From M2408 sp046303515 (GTDB lineage Bacteria; Bacteroidota; Bacteroidia; Flavobacteriales_D; Crocinitomicaceae): DNA of 64,000 nt. The notes under the pieces were generated by a model. That model made no database searches. It worked only from the letters and a program-made list of their open reading frames with translations, and was not told the DNA's origin. The stretch is taken from positions 1 to 64,000 of the forward strand of contig JBKCGI010000181.1 in NCBI GenBank assembly GCA_046303515.1, read 5' to 3'. Positions 17,227 to 25,991 of the stretch are shown one piece after another. The translations under genes and the position numbers were made by a program. Within the stretch, counting starts at the first letter, position 1; each line of letters begins with the position of its first letter.

Positions 17227-17831
17227 GCTTTTAGTTTTGCATCGATTAATGCCACTAATTTAATAAAATCTTCGTCAGCATGTATGTCGTTGCGAAATAA
17301 AAAATCTGCATCCTTTCTATAAGGCAACAAATAATTCTCGTAACAAGGTATCACGTGATTTTTCCATTGGTACATGATTGCTTCGTGCGTATAGCCTCTT
17401 GTTTCTTGATCGCGGTACAAACGTCTGTCTAATTGCACGTCTAAATCTACATCAATAAAAATCGACAAATCCAACAAATCTCTCACTTCTTGGTAGTGAA
17501 ACGAAAACAGACCTTCCACAATAATAATATCAGAAGGATTTACGGTAATCAACACATGTTTATCAGGTGGCGCATTAAAATGATATTCAATTACTTCAAT
17601 AGATTCTCCTCGCGAAAGTGCATGTAAATCTTTAAACAAACGTTCCTCATACAAAGCAGTTGGCAAATCAAAATTCACCTGCTTGTTTTCATCAACATGT
17701 TGAAAATGAATTGGCTTGTAATAATTATCCATTGAAAAAATCGAAGGATGCAAATTCGAATAATGCTGAGATAACCTTTTTAAAAGTGTTGTTTTACCCG
17801 ATCCACTTCCTCCACAAATGCCAATAATCAT
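17223..17831 (-). CDS. udk: Uridine kinase
   Basis: 202-aa P-loop kinase phosphorylating uridine (and cytidine) in pyrimidine salvage. Walker A GGSGSGKTT at residues 7-15, SMDNYYKP and NFDLPTALYEE in the nucleoside-binding region, and IIIVEGLFSFHYQEVRDLLDL are all typical. The stop overlaps the TTG start of the large sensor kinase by 4 bases, so udk leads a two-gene transcript. Phosphoribulokinase-family relatives look similar, but length and motifs favour uridine kinase. Confidence 0.93.
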   Translation of the reverse strand: MIIGICGGSGSGKTTLLKRLSQHYSNLHPSIFSMDNYYKPIHFQHVDENKQVNFDLPTALYEERLFKDLHALSRGESIEVIEYHFNAPPDKHVLITVNPSDIIIVEGLFSFHYQEVRDLLDLSIFIDVDLDVQLDRRLYRDQETRGYTHEAIMYQWKNHVIPCYENYLLPYRKDADFLFRNDIHADEDFIKLVALIDAKLKA

Positions 17832-17965
17832 GATTTTCTGCTAATTTTTTGGTAAAAATACACTTTCTTTGGATTTTTAGGATAGATTGTTGAAAAAAAG
17901 GGAGAAATGTCTTGCTTGAAATTATATATTTTAAACGATTATTTTGTTTTTTTCTATATTTTCTA

Positions 17966-17996
17966 TTTCTTCAGCATTAATTTTTGTGTAAATTTG
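17966..17996 (+). promoter_or_regulatory. Promoter of the polyprenyl synthetase gene
   Basis: TTTC (17966-17969, one mismatch from TTTG), a 19-base spacer and TAAATTTG (17989-17996). The expected start point is near 18001, about 20 bases before the ATG. Confidence 0.6.
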
Positions 17997-18021
17997 TACC
18001 TAATAATCTTGTCCCCAAAAA

Positions 18022-18993
18022 ATGATGACTGTAAACGAAATATTGGCTCCTATTGATCTTGAAATGCAAGAGTTTGAAGTGCGTTTTCAAGAAAATATGA
18101 AGTCGAAAGTTGCCATGTTGGACAAAGTGACACATTATATCACCAAACGCAAAGGAAAACAAATGCGACCAATGTTTTTGTTTTTGACAGCAAAAATGTT
18201 AGGTGAAATCAACGACAAAACTTACCAAGCAGCCTCTTTAGTGGAACTGTTGCACACCGCAACTTTGGTGCACGATGATGTGGTGGATGACGCCAATGAA
18301 CGTAGAGGTTTTTTCTCTGTAAATGCTTTATGGAAAAATAAGGTAGCCGTTTTGGTGGGAGATTACATGTTGTCGAAAATTTTGTTGCTTTCTGTAGAAA
18401 GTAAAAATTACCGTTTGTTGGAAATTATTTCTCAAGCGGTGCAAGATATGAGTGAAGGCGAGCTACTTCAAATCGAAAAAGCCCGAAAATTAGATATTAC
18501 CGAAGAAATATATTTTGAAATCATTCGCCAAAAAACAGGCTCTTTGATTGCCACGGTTTGCGAAGCAGCAGCTTCTTCTGTTGATAGAGAAGATTTGGCT
18601 CCAAACATGCGTAAATTTGGTGAGTTAGTTGGTTTGGCTTTTCAAATCAAAGACGATATTTTTGACTACGGAACACCAAATGACATTGGAAAACCAACTG
18701 GACTTGATATTCGCGAACGCAAAATGACTTTACCATTAATTTACGCTTTGGCAAATGCGTCCAAAGAAGTGAAAGGGGAATTAATTTACATCGTGAAAAA
18801 CCAAAACGAAAACGCTCAAAAAGTGAAGCGTGCCGTTGAATTGGTTATCGCAGCTGGCGGAATTCAATATGCGCATGAAAAAATGAATGCTTTGATAAAA
18901 GAAGCTTTAGTTTTGATTGAAGATGTTCCAACATCAGAAGCGAAAACGGCTTTAGTTGGTTTGGTGAATTATACCATTTTAAGAGAAAAATAA
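18022..18993 (+). CDS. Polyprenyl diphosphate synthase
   Basis: 323-aa trans-prenyltransferase that condenses isopentenyl units onto an allylic diphosphate. Both aspartate-rich motifs are intact: DDVVDD at 85-90 (within LVHDDVVDDANERRG) and DDIFDY at 211-216. GKQMRP near residues 45-50 binds IPP. Bulky residues upstream of the first motif (ELLHTATLVHDD) fit a long-chain product such as octaprenyl or heptaprenyl diphosphate for menaquinone, but chain length cannot be fixed by eye. Two adjacent ATGs (18022, 18025) make the exact start ambiguous by one codon. A lipoprotein gene and dnaG follow on the same strand. Confidence 0.93.
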   Translation: MMTVNEILAPIDLEMQEFEVRFQENMKSKVAMLDKVTHYITKRKGKQMRPMFLFLTAKMLGEINDKTYQAASLVELLHTATLVHDDVVDDANERRGFFSVNALWKNKVAVLVGDYMLSKILLLSVESKNYRLLEIISQAVQDMSEGELLQIEKARKLDITEEIYFEIIRQKTGSLIATVCEAAASSVDREDLAPNMRKFGELVGLAFQIKDDIFDYGTPNDIGKPTGLDIRERKMTLPLIYALANASKEVKGELIYIVKNQNENAQKVKRAVELVIAAGGIQYAHEKMNALIKEALVLIEDVPTSEAKTALVGLVNYTILREK

Positions 18994-19026
18994 GCCTCAA
19001 AACTTTTTTAAATTAATAAATAACAG

Positions 19027-19440
19027 ATGAAAAAATCACTTTTATTGCTTTCCATTTTTAGTTTATTTTTACTTTTTTCCTGTTCTGAAGAAGCAGAGGA
19101 AAAAAAAGAAGATAAAAATGCCAATTTGCCTTTGACAGAAATTGTTGACGGCGTTTTTACAGAATATTATCCTGGTAGAAAAGCAATCAAAATGCAGGGA
19201 CAAATGGACGAGAAAAATCAGCGCCATAGTAAATGGACTTTTTTCTCAGAAACGGGAACTGAATTGTCTATCACGCATTACGAACACGGTATCAAAGAAG
19301 GTCACTCGATTGTGAAATATCCAAATGGCGTTTTGAATTATTATGGTGAATATCATCAAGATAAAAAGATTGGTATTTGGAAAAAATACGACACGAAAGG
19401 TAAAATGATTGAAGAAACTGATTTTGGTCCGATAAAATAA
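19027..19440 (+). CDS. Small lipoprotein with YwqK/MORN_2-like repeats
   Basis: 137 aa. Type II signal peptide with lipobox LFSC, Cys at 19, followed by an acidic/Lys linker (SEEAEEKKEDK). The body has three short beta repeats of the 'G..W..Y...G' kind (KWTFFSETG, YPNGVLNYYGEYHQDKKIG, IWKKYDTKG). This is the YwqK/MORN_2 pattern that databases often label 'toxin-antitoxin YwqK antitoxin'; nothing here supports a toxin-antitoxin role. It lies 33 bases after the prenyl synthase gene, and its TAA abuts the ATG of dnaG. A similar but far larger repeat protein is encoded at 35415-39161. Confidence 0.85.
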   Translation: MKKSLLLLSIFSLFLLFSCSEEAEEKKEDKNANLPLTEIVDGVFTEYYPGRKAIKMQGQMDEKNQRHSKWTFFSETGTELSITHYEHGIKEGHSIVKYPNGVLNYYGEYHQDKKIGIWKKYDTKGKMIEETDFGPIK

Positions 19441-21408
19441 ATGGCAAGAATTCCCGATCATATCATTGACACGATTATCCAAACTGCTCACATCGAGGAA
19501 GTTATTGGGGAATTTGTGAATTTGAAAAAAAAGGGAGCCAATTACATGGGCTTGAGTCCGTTTACGGATGAAAAAACGCCTTCTTTTAGTGTATCTCCAT
19601 CCAAACAAATTTTCAAGTGTTTTTCAACAGGGAAAGGTGGCTCGGTAGTGACTTTCTTGATGGAAAAAGAACATTATTCTTATCCTGAGGCACTGCGCTG
19701 GTTGGCGGACAAATATGGAATTGAACTTCCAGAAGAGGAAGAGAAAACTCCAGAACAAGTCGCCGCTCAAACCGAACGGGAGAGTTTGCAAATCCTCAAC
19801 GAGTTTGCCAAAACGCATTTCATGAATTCGATGCATGAAACCGATGAGGGAAAAGCAATTGGCTTGAGTTATTTTGTTGAAAGAGGTTATAGAAAAGATA
19901 TTATTGAAAAATTCCAATTGGGATATTGCCTCAATTCTGGTCATGATTTTACAGATGCAGTTAAGGCGAAAGGATATAAATTAGAATTTGCCGAAAAAGT
20001 TGGTTTGGTGAAATCCAAGGAGGAACGTTTCTTCGATTTTTTCCGAGGACGTGTCATGTTTCCGATTCATTCCATTACAGGAAGAGTTTTAGGTTTTGGA
20101 GGAAGAACTTTAACCAACGATAAAAAAGTTGCGAAATACTTCAACTCGCCAGAGAGTATCATTTACAATAAAAGTGAGATTCTCTATGGTTTGTATTACG
20201 CCAAAAGCGACATCATAAAATACGACAATTGTTTTTTAGTTGAAGGTTACACCGATGTGATTTCCATGCATCAAGCAGGAATTACGAATGTGGTTTCCTC
20301 ATCAGGAACATCTTTAACGAAAGAGCAAATCAAGTTGATGCGTCGCTATACTTCGAACATTACGATTTTGTATGATGGCGATGCGGCGGGTATCAAAGCT
20401 TCCTTCCGAGGAATTGATTTGATTTTAGAAGAAGGATTAAATGTTCATGTTGTTTTGTTTCCTGATGGCGATGATCCAGATTCGTATTCTAAAAAAGTCA
20501 GCACAACGGAACTTGAAACCTATATTAAGGATAACACTAAAGATTTCATCTCGTTTAAGGCTGAATTGTTGTTGAGCGACGGAAACCCTGACCCAAGTGT
20601 TCGTGTTAAATTGATTCACGAAATTGTTCAGTCGATAGCTTTAATTCCAGATCAAATTAGTCGTTCGATTTTTGCCAAGGAAATTGCATCTCGATTCGAT
20701 ATTGATGGCGATATCATTACGCAGGAATTATTTAAAATCAGACAAAAACAGCTTGTAAAAACCACAAATGAACCTGCTTTTGAGCAAGTTGATTATGCGC
20801 CGAAACCAACAAATCAGGCAACGGCGGCCAGTAAACCAAAACTTACTTTTCACGAAGAGAAAGAATTGGTTCGCATCATGGTAAAATATGGTTCATTTGC
20901 AACCGAAGTAGATCATATTGAAGAAAATAAAGATATTGTTCGCATTCAAACTTCTGTAAGCGAGTTGATTATTCATGAAATTCAAAAAGATGAATTGTAT
21001 TTCAGAAACGAGTTATGTTCCAAGATTTTCAATTTAATTAGCGAAGGAGTTGTAGCGAATCAGTTGTTTAAATCGAGCTATTTTTTAAAGCACGAAGACA
21101 GTGAAATTGTACAGTTTGTATCGGAAATAGAGACAGAAAAACACGAAATCAGTACCAATTGGTTACGAATTCACAACATAGAAACTAAAACAGAAGTAGA
21201 GAATTTGAATCGTGCCGTGATGGATGCGATTTATGCATTTAAAATCAGGTTTATTCAAAATAGAATAGCAGAAATTTCAGCTAAAATTCCAGAAATAGAT
21301 ATGGAAAATAATTTTGAAGAATTAGAATTTTTATTGGCCGAAAAAATTGCCTTAGACCAAGTTAGAATAAAATTATCCAAAGAATTAGGACGTACAATTA
21401 CAGATTAA
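19441..21408 (+). CDS. dnaG: DNA primase
   Basis: 655-aa bacterial primase that synthesises RNA primers at the replication fork. The N-terminal zinc-finger module is recognisable (GLSPFTDEKTPSFSVSPSK), but the ligand positions read Ser39, Thr42, Cys60, Thr63 instead of Cys, His, Cys, Cys, so it cannot bind zinc in the usual way. The catalytic TOPRIM core is intact: Glu268 in LVEGYTD, and Asp312 and Asp314 in LYDGDAAGIKA. The RNA-polymerase-basic region and the C-terminal helicase-interaction part (about 450-655) follow. It starts directly after the lipoprotein stop and ends one base before the mscS-family gene. I recall similarly degenerate fingers in other Flavobacteriia. Confidence 0.96.
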   Translation: MARIPDHIIDTIIQTAHIEEVIGEFVNLKKKGANYMGLSPFTDEKTPSFSVSPSKQIFKCFSTGKGGSVVTFLMEKEHYSYPEALRWLADKYGIELPEEEEKTPEQVAAQTERESLQILNEFAKTHFMNSMHETDEGKAIGLSYFVERGYRKDIIEKFQLGYCLNSGHDFTDAVKAKGYKLEFAEKVGLVKSKEERFFDFFRGRVMFPIHSITGRVLGFGGRTLTNDKKVAKYFNSPESIIYNKSEILYGLYYAKSDIIKYDNCFLVEGYTDVISMHQAGITNVVSSSGTSLTKEQIKLMRRYTSNITILYDGDAAGIKASFRGIDLILEEGLNVHVVLFPDGDDPDSYSKKVSTTELETYIKDNTKDFISFKAELLLSDGNPDPSVRVKLIHEIVQSIALIPDQISRSIFAKEIASRFDIDGDIITQELFKIRQKQLVKTTNEPAFEQVDYAPKPTNQATAASKPKLTFHEEKELVRIMVKYGSFATEVDHIEENKDIVRIQTSVSELIIHEIQKDELYFRNELCSKIFNLISEGVVANQLFKSSYFLKHEDSEIVQFVSEIETEKHEISTNWLRIHNIETKTEVENLNRAVMDAIYAFKIRFIQNRIAEISAKIPEIDMENNFEELEFLLAEKIALDQVRIKLSKELGRTITD

Positions 21409-21409
21409 T

Positions 21410-22516
21410 ATGTTGAGTTATACACTTTTTAAATTAGGACCATACAATGTTTGTTTGTGGAATTTGATTGCCCTTTCGTTCATCTTTTTGTTCGCAGCAA
21501 TCATGCGCCGAATCATTCACCGTTCGCTTAAAAAATATCTAATTGGAGCAAATATTCACTTAGAAGGAAATCGAATTACTTGGTTGAAATTATTTAGTCA
21601 AAGTGTTTATATTATTGCGAGTTACATTGCAGTTTTGAGTTTCAATATCAATAACAATAATGTTTCGGTAGATGAATTTTTGAATTACGAGATCATTAAA
21701 ATTGGCAAACACTTTAAAATCAGCATTTATCAAATAATTGTAATAATTCTGATTTTCTTCGCTGCACGAATGTTGTTAAATTTCTTAAAGCTTTATTACA
21801 GTAAGAAGTTTAGGAATAAGGAAGGCTACAATCCAAGTACAGAATACATTTACATACAAGTGAGTAAGTATGTGATTTATGTTTTCTCGATTTTATTTAG
21901 TTTTAGATTATTGGATATTGATTTAACCAATTTATTTATTGGTTCTGCTGCTTTATTGGTCGGTATTGGATTAGGATTGCAAGACGTATTCAAGGATATG
22001 TTTTCAGGATTGGTTTTGTTGTTTGAGCGCAATATCAAAATTGGAGATGTTATTGAATTGAATGATTCTAGATTTAAAGAACCAATCATTGCTAAAATCC
22101 TAAAAATCAATGTAAGAACGACGCAAATTGAAACGAGAGATGGTAATATTTTGTTTATTCCTAATGCTAAACTGACACAAGAATACGTGGTGAACTGGAG
22201 TCATGGAAACCCAATTTCACGTTTTATTATTCCTGTAAATGTGCAATACGGAACGAATACCGAACACGTAAGTAATTTGTTGAAACAAGCTGCATATGCG
22301 CATCCAAAAGTTAAAAAAACCGAACCAGTTATTGTGCGCATGAAAGATTTTGGTGAAAATGGTTTGGAATTAGAATTGCTTTTTTGGGCCGAACAAAGCT
22401 GGGATGCAAGTAATTACAAATCAGAAATTCGCTTTGAAATAGATCGTTTATTCAGAGAATACGATATTCATATTCCTTATCCTCAGAGAACAGTTACAAT
22501 TCATGAAAAGCGTTAA
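21410..22516 (+). CDS. MscS-family mechanosensitive ion channel
   Basis: 368 aa. About five hydrophobic segments (near 15-33, 62-82, 102-125, 148-165 and 172-195) precede the MscS beta domain. The pore helix signature is clear: GSAALLVGIGLGLQDVFKDM, then FSGLVLLFERNIKIGDVIEL. The cytoplasmic alpha/beta vestibule follows (PNAKLTQEYVVNWS through the C-terminus). Expected role: release of solutes on hypo-osmotic shock across the inner membrane. It is translationally adjacent to dnaG (one base between stop and ATG). Confidence 0.93.
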   Translation: MLSYTLFKLGPYNVCLWNLIALSFIFLFAAIMRRIIHRSLKKYLIGANIHLEGNRITWLKLFSQSVYIIASYIAVLSFNINNNNVSVDEFLNYEIIKIGKHFKISIYQIIVIILIFFAARMLLNFLKLYYSKKFRNKEGYNPSTEYIYIQVSKYVIYVFSILFSFRLLDIDLTNLFIGSAALLVGIGLGLQDVFKDMFSGLVLLFERNIKIGDVIELNDSRFKEPIIAKILKINVRTTQIETRDGNILFIPNAKLTQEYVVNWSHGNPISRFIIPVNVQYGTNTEHVSNLLKQAAYAHPKVKKTEPVIVRMKDFGENGLELELLFWAEQSWDASNYKSEIRFEIDRLFREYDIHIPYPQRTVTIHEKR

Positions 22517-22587
22517 TCTTTATTTAGACCTGAAACTTTTCTTACAATTTGCTTCAAAATAATTGCTAAAATCATCAATAAAATAAA

Positions 22588-22595
22588 TACCTTTG
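22588..22595 (+). promoter_or_regulatory. -7 element of the TPR lipoprotein gene
   Basis: TACCTTTG matches TANNTTTG and ends 19 bases before the ATG. A weak ATTG lies 22 bases upstream. Confidence 0.5.
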
Positions 22596-22613
22596 TTGAC
22601 ATAATCATTCGAT

Positions 22614-23612
22614 ATGCGTAGTATTTTCATTTTCACTTTAAGTTTAATTCTTCTTCAATTTGTTTCATCTTGTGGTGACACCGTAAAACCTCAGGGAGTA
22701 GTTCAAGATTTAGATAGTTTAGTGAAATTATATCCGGATAGTGTTCCCTTATTGGTAAAACAAGGAAATAAATTCATTGATGCTTATCAATATCCTGAGG
22801 CATTAAAAGTAGGGGCGAAGGCTTTTCGTTTGGATACCAATAATATTGATGCACGATTTTTATATGCTCGTTGCTTAAACAATATTGCAAGTAGAACCCA
22901 AGCTGATATTCAAAATGCACAAAATCATTTCAAAAAAGTATTGCGTTCTGAGCCTAAAAACAAAAAAGCTTATATTGAATTGGCAGCAACTTATTCGCAA
23001 CAAGGAGAATTCGAGCGTGCCTTTCAATATATCAATGAAGTTTTGAAAATGGACCCAAGATATCGAGATGCGTACATCATGAAAGGTTCAATATACAGAG
23101 TAGTTGGGAATAGAAAATTGGCCATTTCCTCATATGAAACTGCAGTGCAACAAGATCCAAAATTTTATGAAGCTTATTTGCAATTGGCTTGGATGTTCAC
23201 GGAGGACGAAAATTATCAACAAGCCTATGAATATTTTAGAAATGTGGTAGAATTGCAACCAAAATCTGTGGATGGATTGTATGGAGTAGCTTATTGCAAG
23301 CAAATGTTAGGCGATTATGAAACAGCAATTAGAGATTACAAGCGTTTAGCTGAAATACATAATGACTATTATTTTGCTCCCTTTAATATTGGATATATTA
23401 AACATTTTGAACAAAATCAAATTGATAGTGCGATTTATTATTATCAAGGTGCCATTGAAATGGAACCACAATGTGTAAAGTGTTGGTATTATTTAGGTTT
23501 AGCTTATAAAGATAAAAAGGACGTAACAAACGCCTTGAAATCATTTTCGAAAGCCTTAGAATATAATCCTGATTTTGAGATGTCAAAAACCGAAGCAAAC
23601 AAATTGCGTTAG
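22614..23612 (+). CDS. TPR-repeat lipoprotein
   Basis: 332 aa. Type II signal peptide with lipobox VSSC, Cys at 20. The remainder is a run of about eight tetratricopeptide repeats, with canonical spacing in segments such as KKAYIELAATYSQQGEFERA, YRDAYIMKGSIYRVVGN and YEAYLQLAWMFTEDENYQQA. It is probably a scaffold anchored to the outer or inner membrane facing the periplasm; the partner is unknown. Cys-containing EPQCVKCWYYLG near the end is unusual but within a TPR helix. It ends one base before the next gene's ATG, so both are in one transcript. Confidence 0.9.
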   Translation: MRSIFIFTLSLILLQFVSSCGDTVKPQGVVQDLDSLVKLYPDSVPLLVKQGNKFIDAYQYPEALKVGAKAFRLDTNNIDARFLYARCLNNIASRTQADIQNAQNHFKKVLRSEPKNKKAYIELAATYSQQGEFERAFQYINEVLKMDPRYRDAYIMKGSIYRVVGNRKLAISSYETAVQQDPKFYEAYLQLAWMFTEDENYQQAYEYFRNVVELQPKSVDGLYGVAYCKQMLGDYETAIRDYKRLAEIHNDYYFAPFNIGYIKHFEQNQIDSAIYYYQGAIEMEPQCVKCWYYLGLAYKDKKDVTNALKSFSKALEYNPDFEMSKTEANKLR

Positions 23613-23613
23613 G

Positions 23614-24204
23614 ATGCATCCCAATCGTATCAAACTAATTCAAACCTTAGGAGAATTATTAATTCCACTTTTAGGTTATTTCTTTTGGCATTGGAATTTT
23701 TACTTTATTGCTTTATTTTATTTTTTGGATTTAATTGTCAATACCTGTTTTTTGCCTTTGAAACTTTCTAAAATTGAAGGAAAAATAGTTCATAAAGCTA
23801 AAATCATTCAACATTATGTTTTTTATGTTGTTGCACTTCTTGGGATTTGTATTTTGGGTCTTTTGCTTTCAGGGAATATAATTCCAAATTTTGATTTAAA
23901 AGCACAAAGTATTGCGTTTTTTATGTTGAAAGACATGGGAATTCCACAAGGATTTTTCTTAATTCCTTTGGTTTTTTATGCCGGGTACATGCAATATAAA
24001 ATGGAATTTTTAATGCCAAAGAAATTCAGTCAAATATCTGTAAATCAATTATTAAACAAACATCTTAAAGGTTTATTACTTAGCCTAGGATTTCTAGGGA
24101 TTTCTTTGGGCGTAATTCAGTTTTTAATTGTTCCAGAAATTGTTGCTGTGTTAGTTTTAGTCTGCTTGACTAGCGCTTATTCTTTTTGGATGAAGAGAAA
24201 TTAA
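23614..24204 (+). CDS. Integral membrane protein of unknown function
   Basis: 196 aa with five predicted membrane helices (about residues 15-32, 34-52, 68-90, 118-135 and 150-190 as two segments) and a short basic C-terminus (KRN). The start is the ATG at 23614. A longer in-frame reading exists but would begin with a TTG inside the TPR gene. Coupled to the TPR lipoprotein gene by a 1-base gap. I do not recognise the family. Positions 24205-24360 downstream hold no supportable gene. Confidence 0.8.
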   Translation: MHPNRIKLIQTLGELLIPLLGYFFWHWNFYFIALFYFLDLIVNTCFLPLKLSKIEGKIVHKAKIIQHYVFYVVALLGICILGLLLSGNIIPNFDLKAQSIAFFMLKDMGIPQGFFLIPLVFYAGYMQYKMEFLMPKKFSQISVNQLLNKHLKGLLLSLGFLGISLGVIQFLIVPEIVAVLVLVCLTSAYSFWMKRN

Positions 24205-24360
24205 ATTACTTTAAATTAAGATTTTTTCGAGTAAACCAAATTAATACCATCAATATAAAGCTACTACAAAGAACAATTCCAGAAGAATTCATTTCTTTTT
24301 TTGCTTCTGAAAATTTTTTATCAGTAGAAATTTGATTGCTACTTGATATTTAAAATTGAA

Positions 24361-24939
24361 CTATTTTTTTACGTATTGTGTCAAAATTACAATTGTTTGT
24401 CCTTCAACTTTCCCTTCAATGTGTTCTGGATTGTCATGAACTAATCGGATATTTCTAACTGCTGTTCCTCTTTTTGCAGTAAATCCACCTCCTTTTACAT
24501 TTAAATCTTTAATCAAAACAACGGTATCTCCCGTTTCAAGTTTTACACCATTACAATCTTTGTGAATAATCGCGTCTTCTTGATCATCGCCTTCACCAGT
24601 TGCTTTTGCCCAAGCTGAAGTTTCATCATCAAGATACAACATGTCCAATAAATCCTGTGGCCATCCTTCAGCTTTTAAGCGATTCAACATTCTCCAAGCT
24701 ACAACTTGTACAGCAGGAATTTCACTCCACATACTATCATTTAAACATCTCCAATGATTAGCTTTCACTTGTTCTGGATTTTCAATTTGCGTTTTGCAAT
24801 CTGCGCAGATGTTGATAAAGTCATCAATTCTTCCATTGTTTTGCGGAGGAGTAACTTCAAAACTTTTCAAATCATTTGTTGAAGTACACAATTCACAAGA
24901 TGAATTACTACGTATTGATAATTCCTTTTCAAAAGCCAT
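24361..24939 (-). CDS. PhnA-like zinc-ribbon/SH3-fold protein
   Basis: 192 aa. The N-terminal zinc ribbon has Cys15, Cys18 (CELC) and Cys45, Cys48 (CADC). The C-terminal PhnA SH3-like domain reads LETGDTVVLIKDLNVKGGG then AKRGTAVRNIRLV. The family is historically called alkylphosphonate utilisation protein PhnA, but no phosphonate genes are near and the biochemical role is unclear. I choose the ATG at 24939 because a TATCTTTG -7 element at 24962-24969 lies between it and the further upstream in-frame ATG at 24984. Monocistronic. Confidence 0.88.
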   Translation of the reverse strand: MAFEKELSIRSNSSCELCTSTNDLKSFEVTPPQNNGRIDDFINICADCKTQIENPEQVKANHWRCLNDSMWSEIPAVQVVAWRMLNRLKAEGWPQDLLDMLYLDDETSAWAKATGEGDDQEDAIIHKDCNGVKLETGDTVVLIKDLNVKGGGFTAKRGTAVRNIRLVHDNPEHIEGKVEGQTIVILTQYVKK

Positions 24940-24961
24940 GGTATAAATGTTAAATTTTACA

Positions 24962-24969
24962 CAAAGATA
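24962..24969 (-). promoter_or_regulatory. -7 element of the PhnA-like gene, decides its start
   Basis: Minus-strand TATCTTTG, matching TANNTTTG. Predicted start point near 24957, which excludes the upstream ATG at 24984. Confidence 0.6.
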
Positions 24970-25010
24970 GTTAAAATTTAGCAAAAATTCATGTTTTTGC
25001 TTGTAGCAAG

Positions 25011-25991
25011 CTATTTGAAGATTATTTTTTTACTCAAATTTAATGTTGGTCTTTCAATTGTCATGTTAAAAATCCAAGCGCAGAAAATTGTAAAGGGAAA
25101 AGTTGCTAGCATTAAAATTAATCTACCTAAATCACTGCTTATATAATTCTGAAAAAATTGAATAAAACCATCTGTTCCAATTGGAGTATGAATAAGATAC
25201 AGAGAATATGAAATTTTACCCAAAAACATAAAAAAAGTAAATGTGTTTTTTAAAAATAAAATAACGGTAATTGCTAAAACCGGACAAATAAATCCAGCAA
25301 TTGAAAACTTTAAACTGCTCAAAATGATGGATATAGAAACTAAAACCACAAATAAAACATTACTTATTTCTTTCGTTTTATAAAGGAAAAGCAGAATGCC
25401 AGGCAAAAATAAAATTAAGTATTTACTTACAATATAATCCTGCGGAAAAAGAAAAGGAACTAAACAAAAAACAAAAAAAAGTAGAAGTCTCAAGCTGTTT
25501 TTTCTCATCGAAATAAAAGGAAACAAAACTCCCATTAAAAGGTAAAACTGAAATTCGATTGCCAAGGACCAAAACACGGGACTCAACCATTTTCCATCTA
25601 CAAAATCAACGAGATAAAATAAATGGAACACTGAATTCATGTTGAAAAAATTAATAATTTCTGACTTATTATACGTTGAATATTGAGCCACGTATGACAG
25701 TAAGATAATACCTATAATTGTAAATATATAAGGTGGATCCAAACGAACTATTCGTTTTAGAATAAATTGAAAAAAATTTTTAAGTTGATACTTTGATTGA
25801 AATAACGAATATGGAATGATAAAACCTGATATAACAAAAAACAAATGCACACCATACCCTCCAAAAAGCCCAATTTTTTGTAGTGTCGGATAATTTACTG
25901 TCCCTGTAAAATGCATAAAACAAACTGCCAAGGAAGCAATCCCTCTTAACATCGTCACAGATTGAATTTCATTTTTCTCGTTTAAACTCAT
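25011..25991 (-). CDS. Acyltransferase 3 family membrane protein (OafA/YrhL-like)
   Basis: 326 aa, ten or so membrane helices. The family's N-terminal signature is present (MLRGIASLAVCFMHFTG, with the conserved Arg and His), then FVISGFIIPYS and the mid-protein FWSLAIEFQFYLLMG. Such proteins O-acetylate or O-acylate extracytoplasmic sugars, for example O-antigen or exopolysaccharide. Its ATG overlaps the stop of the FAD oxidoreductase gene (ATGA), so they are co-transcribed, although no functional link is obvious. No SGNH domain is fused. Substrate unknown. Confidence 0.92.
   Translation of the reverse strand: MSLNEKNEIQSVTMLRGIASLAVCFMHFTGTVNYPTLQKIGLFGGYGVHLFFVISGFIIPYSLFQSKYQLKNFFQFILKRIVRLDPPYIFTIIGIILLSYVAQYSTYNKSEIINFFNMNSVFHLFYLVDFVDGKWLSPVFWSLAIEFQFYLLMGVLFPFISMRKNSLRLLLFFVFCLVPFLFPQDYIVSKYLILFLPGILLFLYKTKEISNVLFVVLVSISIILSSLKFSIAGFICPVLAITVILFLKNTFTFFMFLGKISYSLYLIHTPIGTDGFIQFFQNYISSDLGRLILMLATFPFTIFCAWIFNMTIERPTLNLSKKIIFK

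Noticed and set aside
19027..19440. Toxin-antitoxin locus suggested by the usual database name of YwqK-like proteins
   Set aside because: The protein is an exported lipoprotein lying between a prenyl synthase gene and dnaG, with no toxin-like neighbour.
24205..24360. Minus-strand frame continuing in phase past the PhnA-like TAG, ending in a hydrophobic 28-residue stretch (MNSSGIVLCSSF onwards)
   Set aside because: It would need stop-codon readthrough or a 28-aa gene; no promoter or independent support, and the sequence is A/T-rich.
24361..24939. Phosphonate utilisation role for the PhnA-like protein
   Set aside because: The name is historical; no phosphonate uptake or C-P lyase genes are present, and the family lacks demonstrated phosphonate chemistry in this context.
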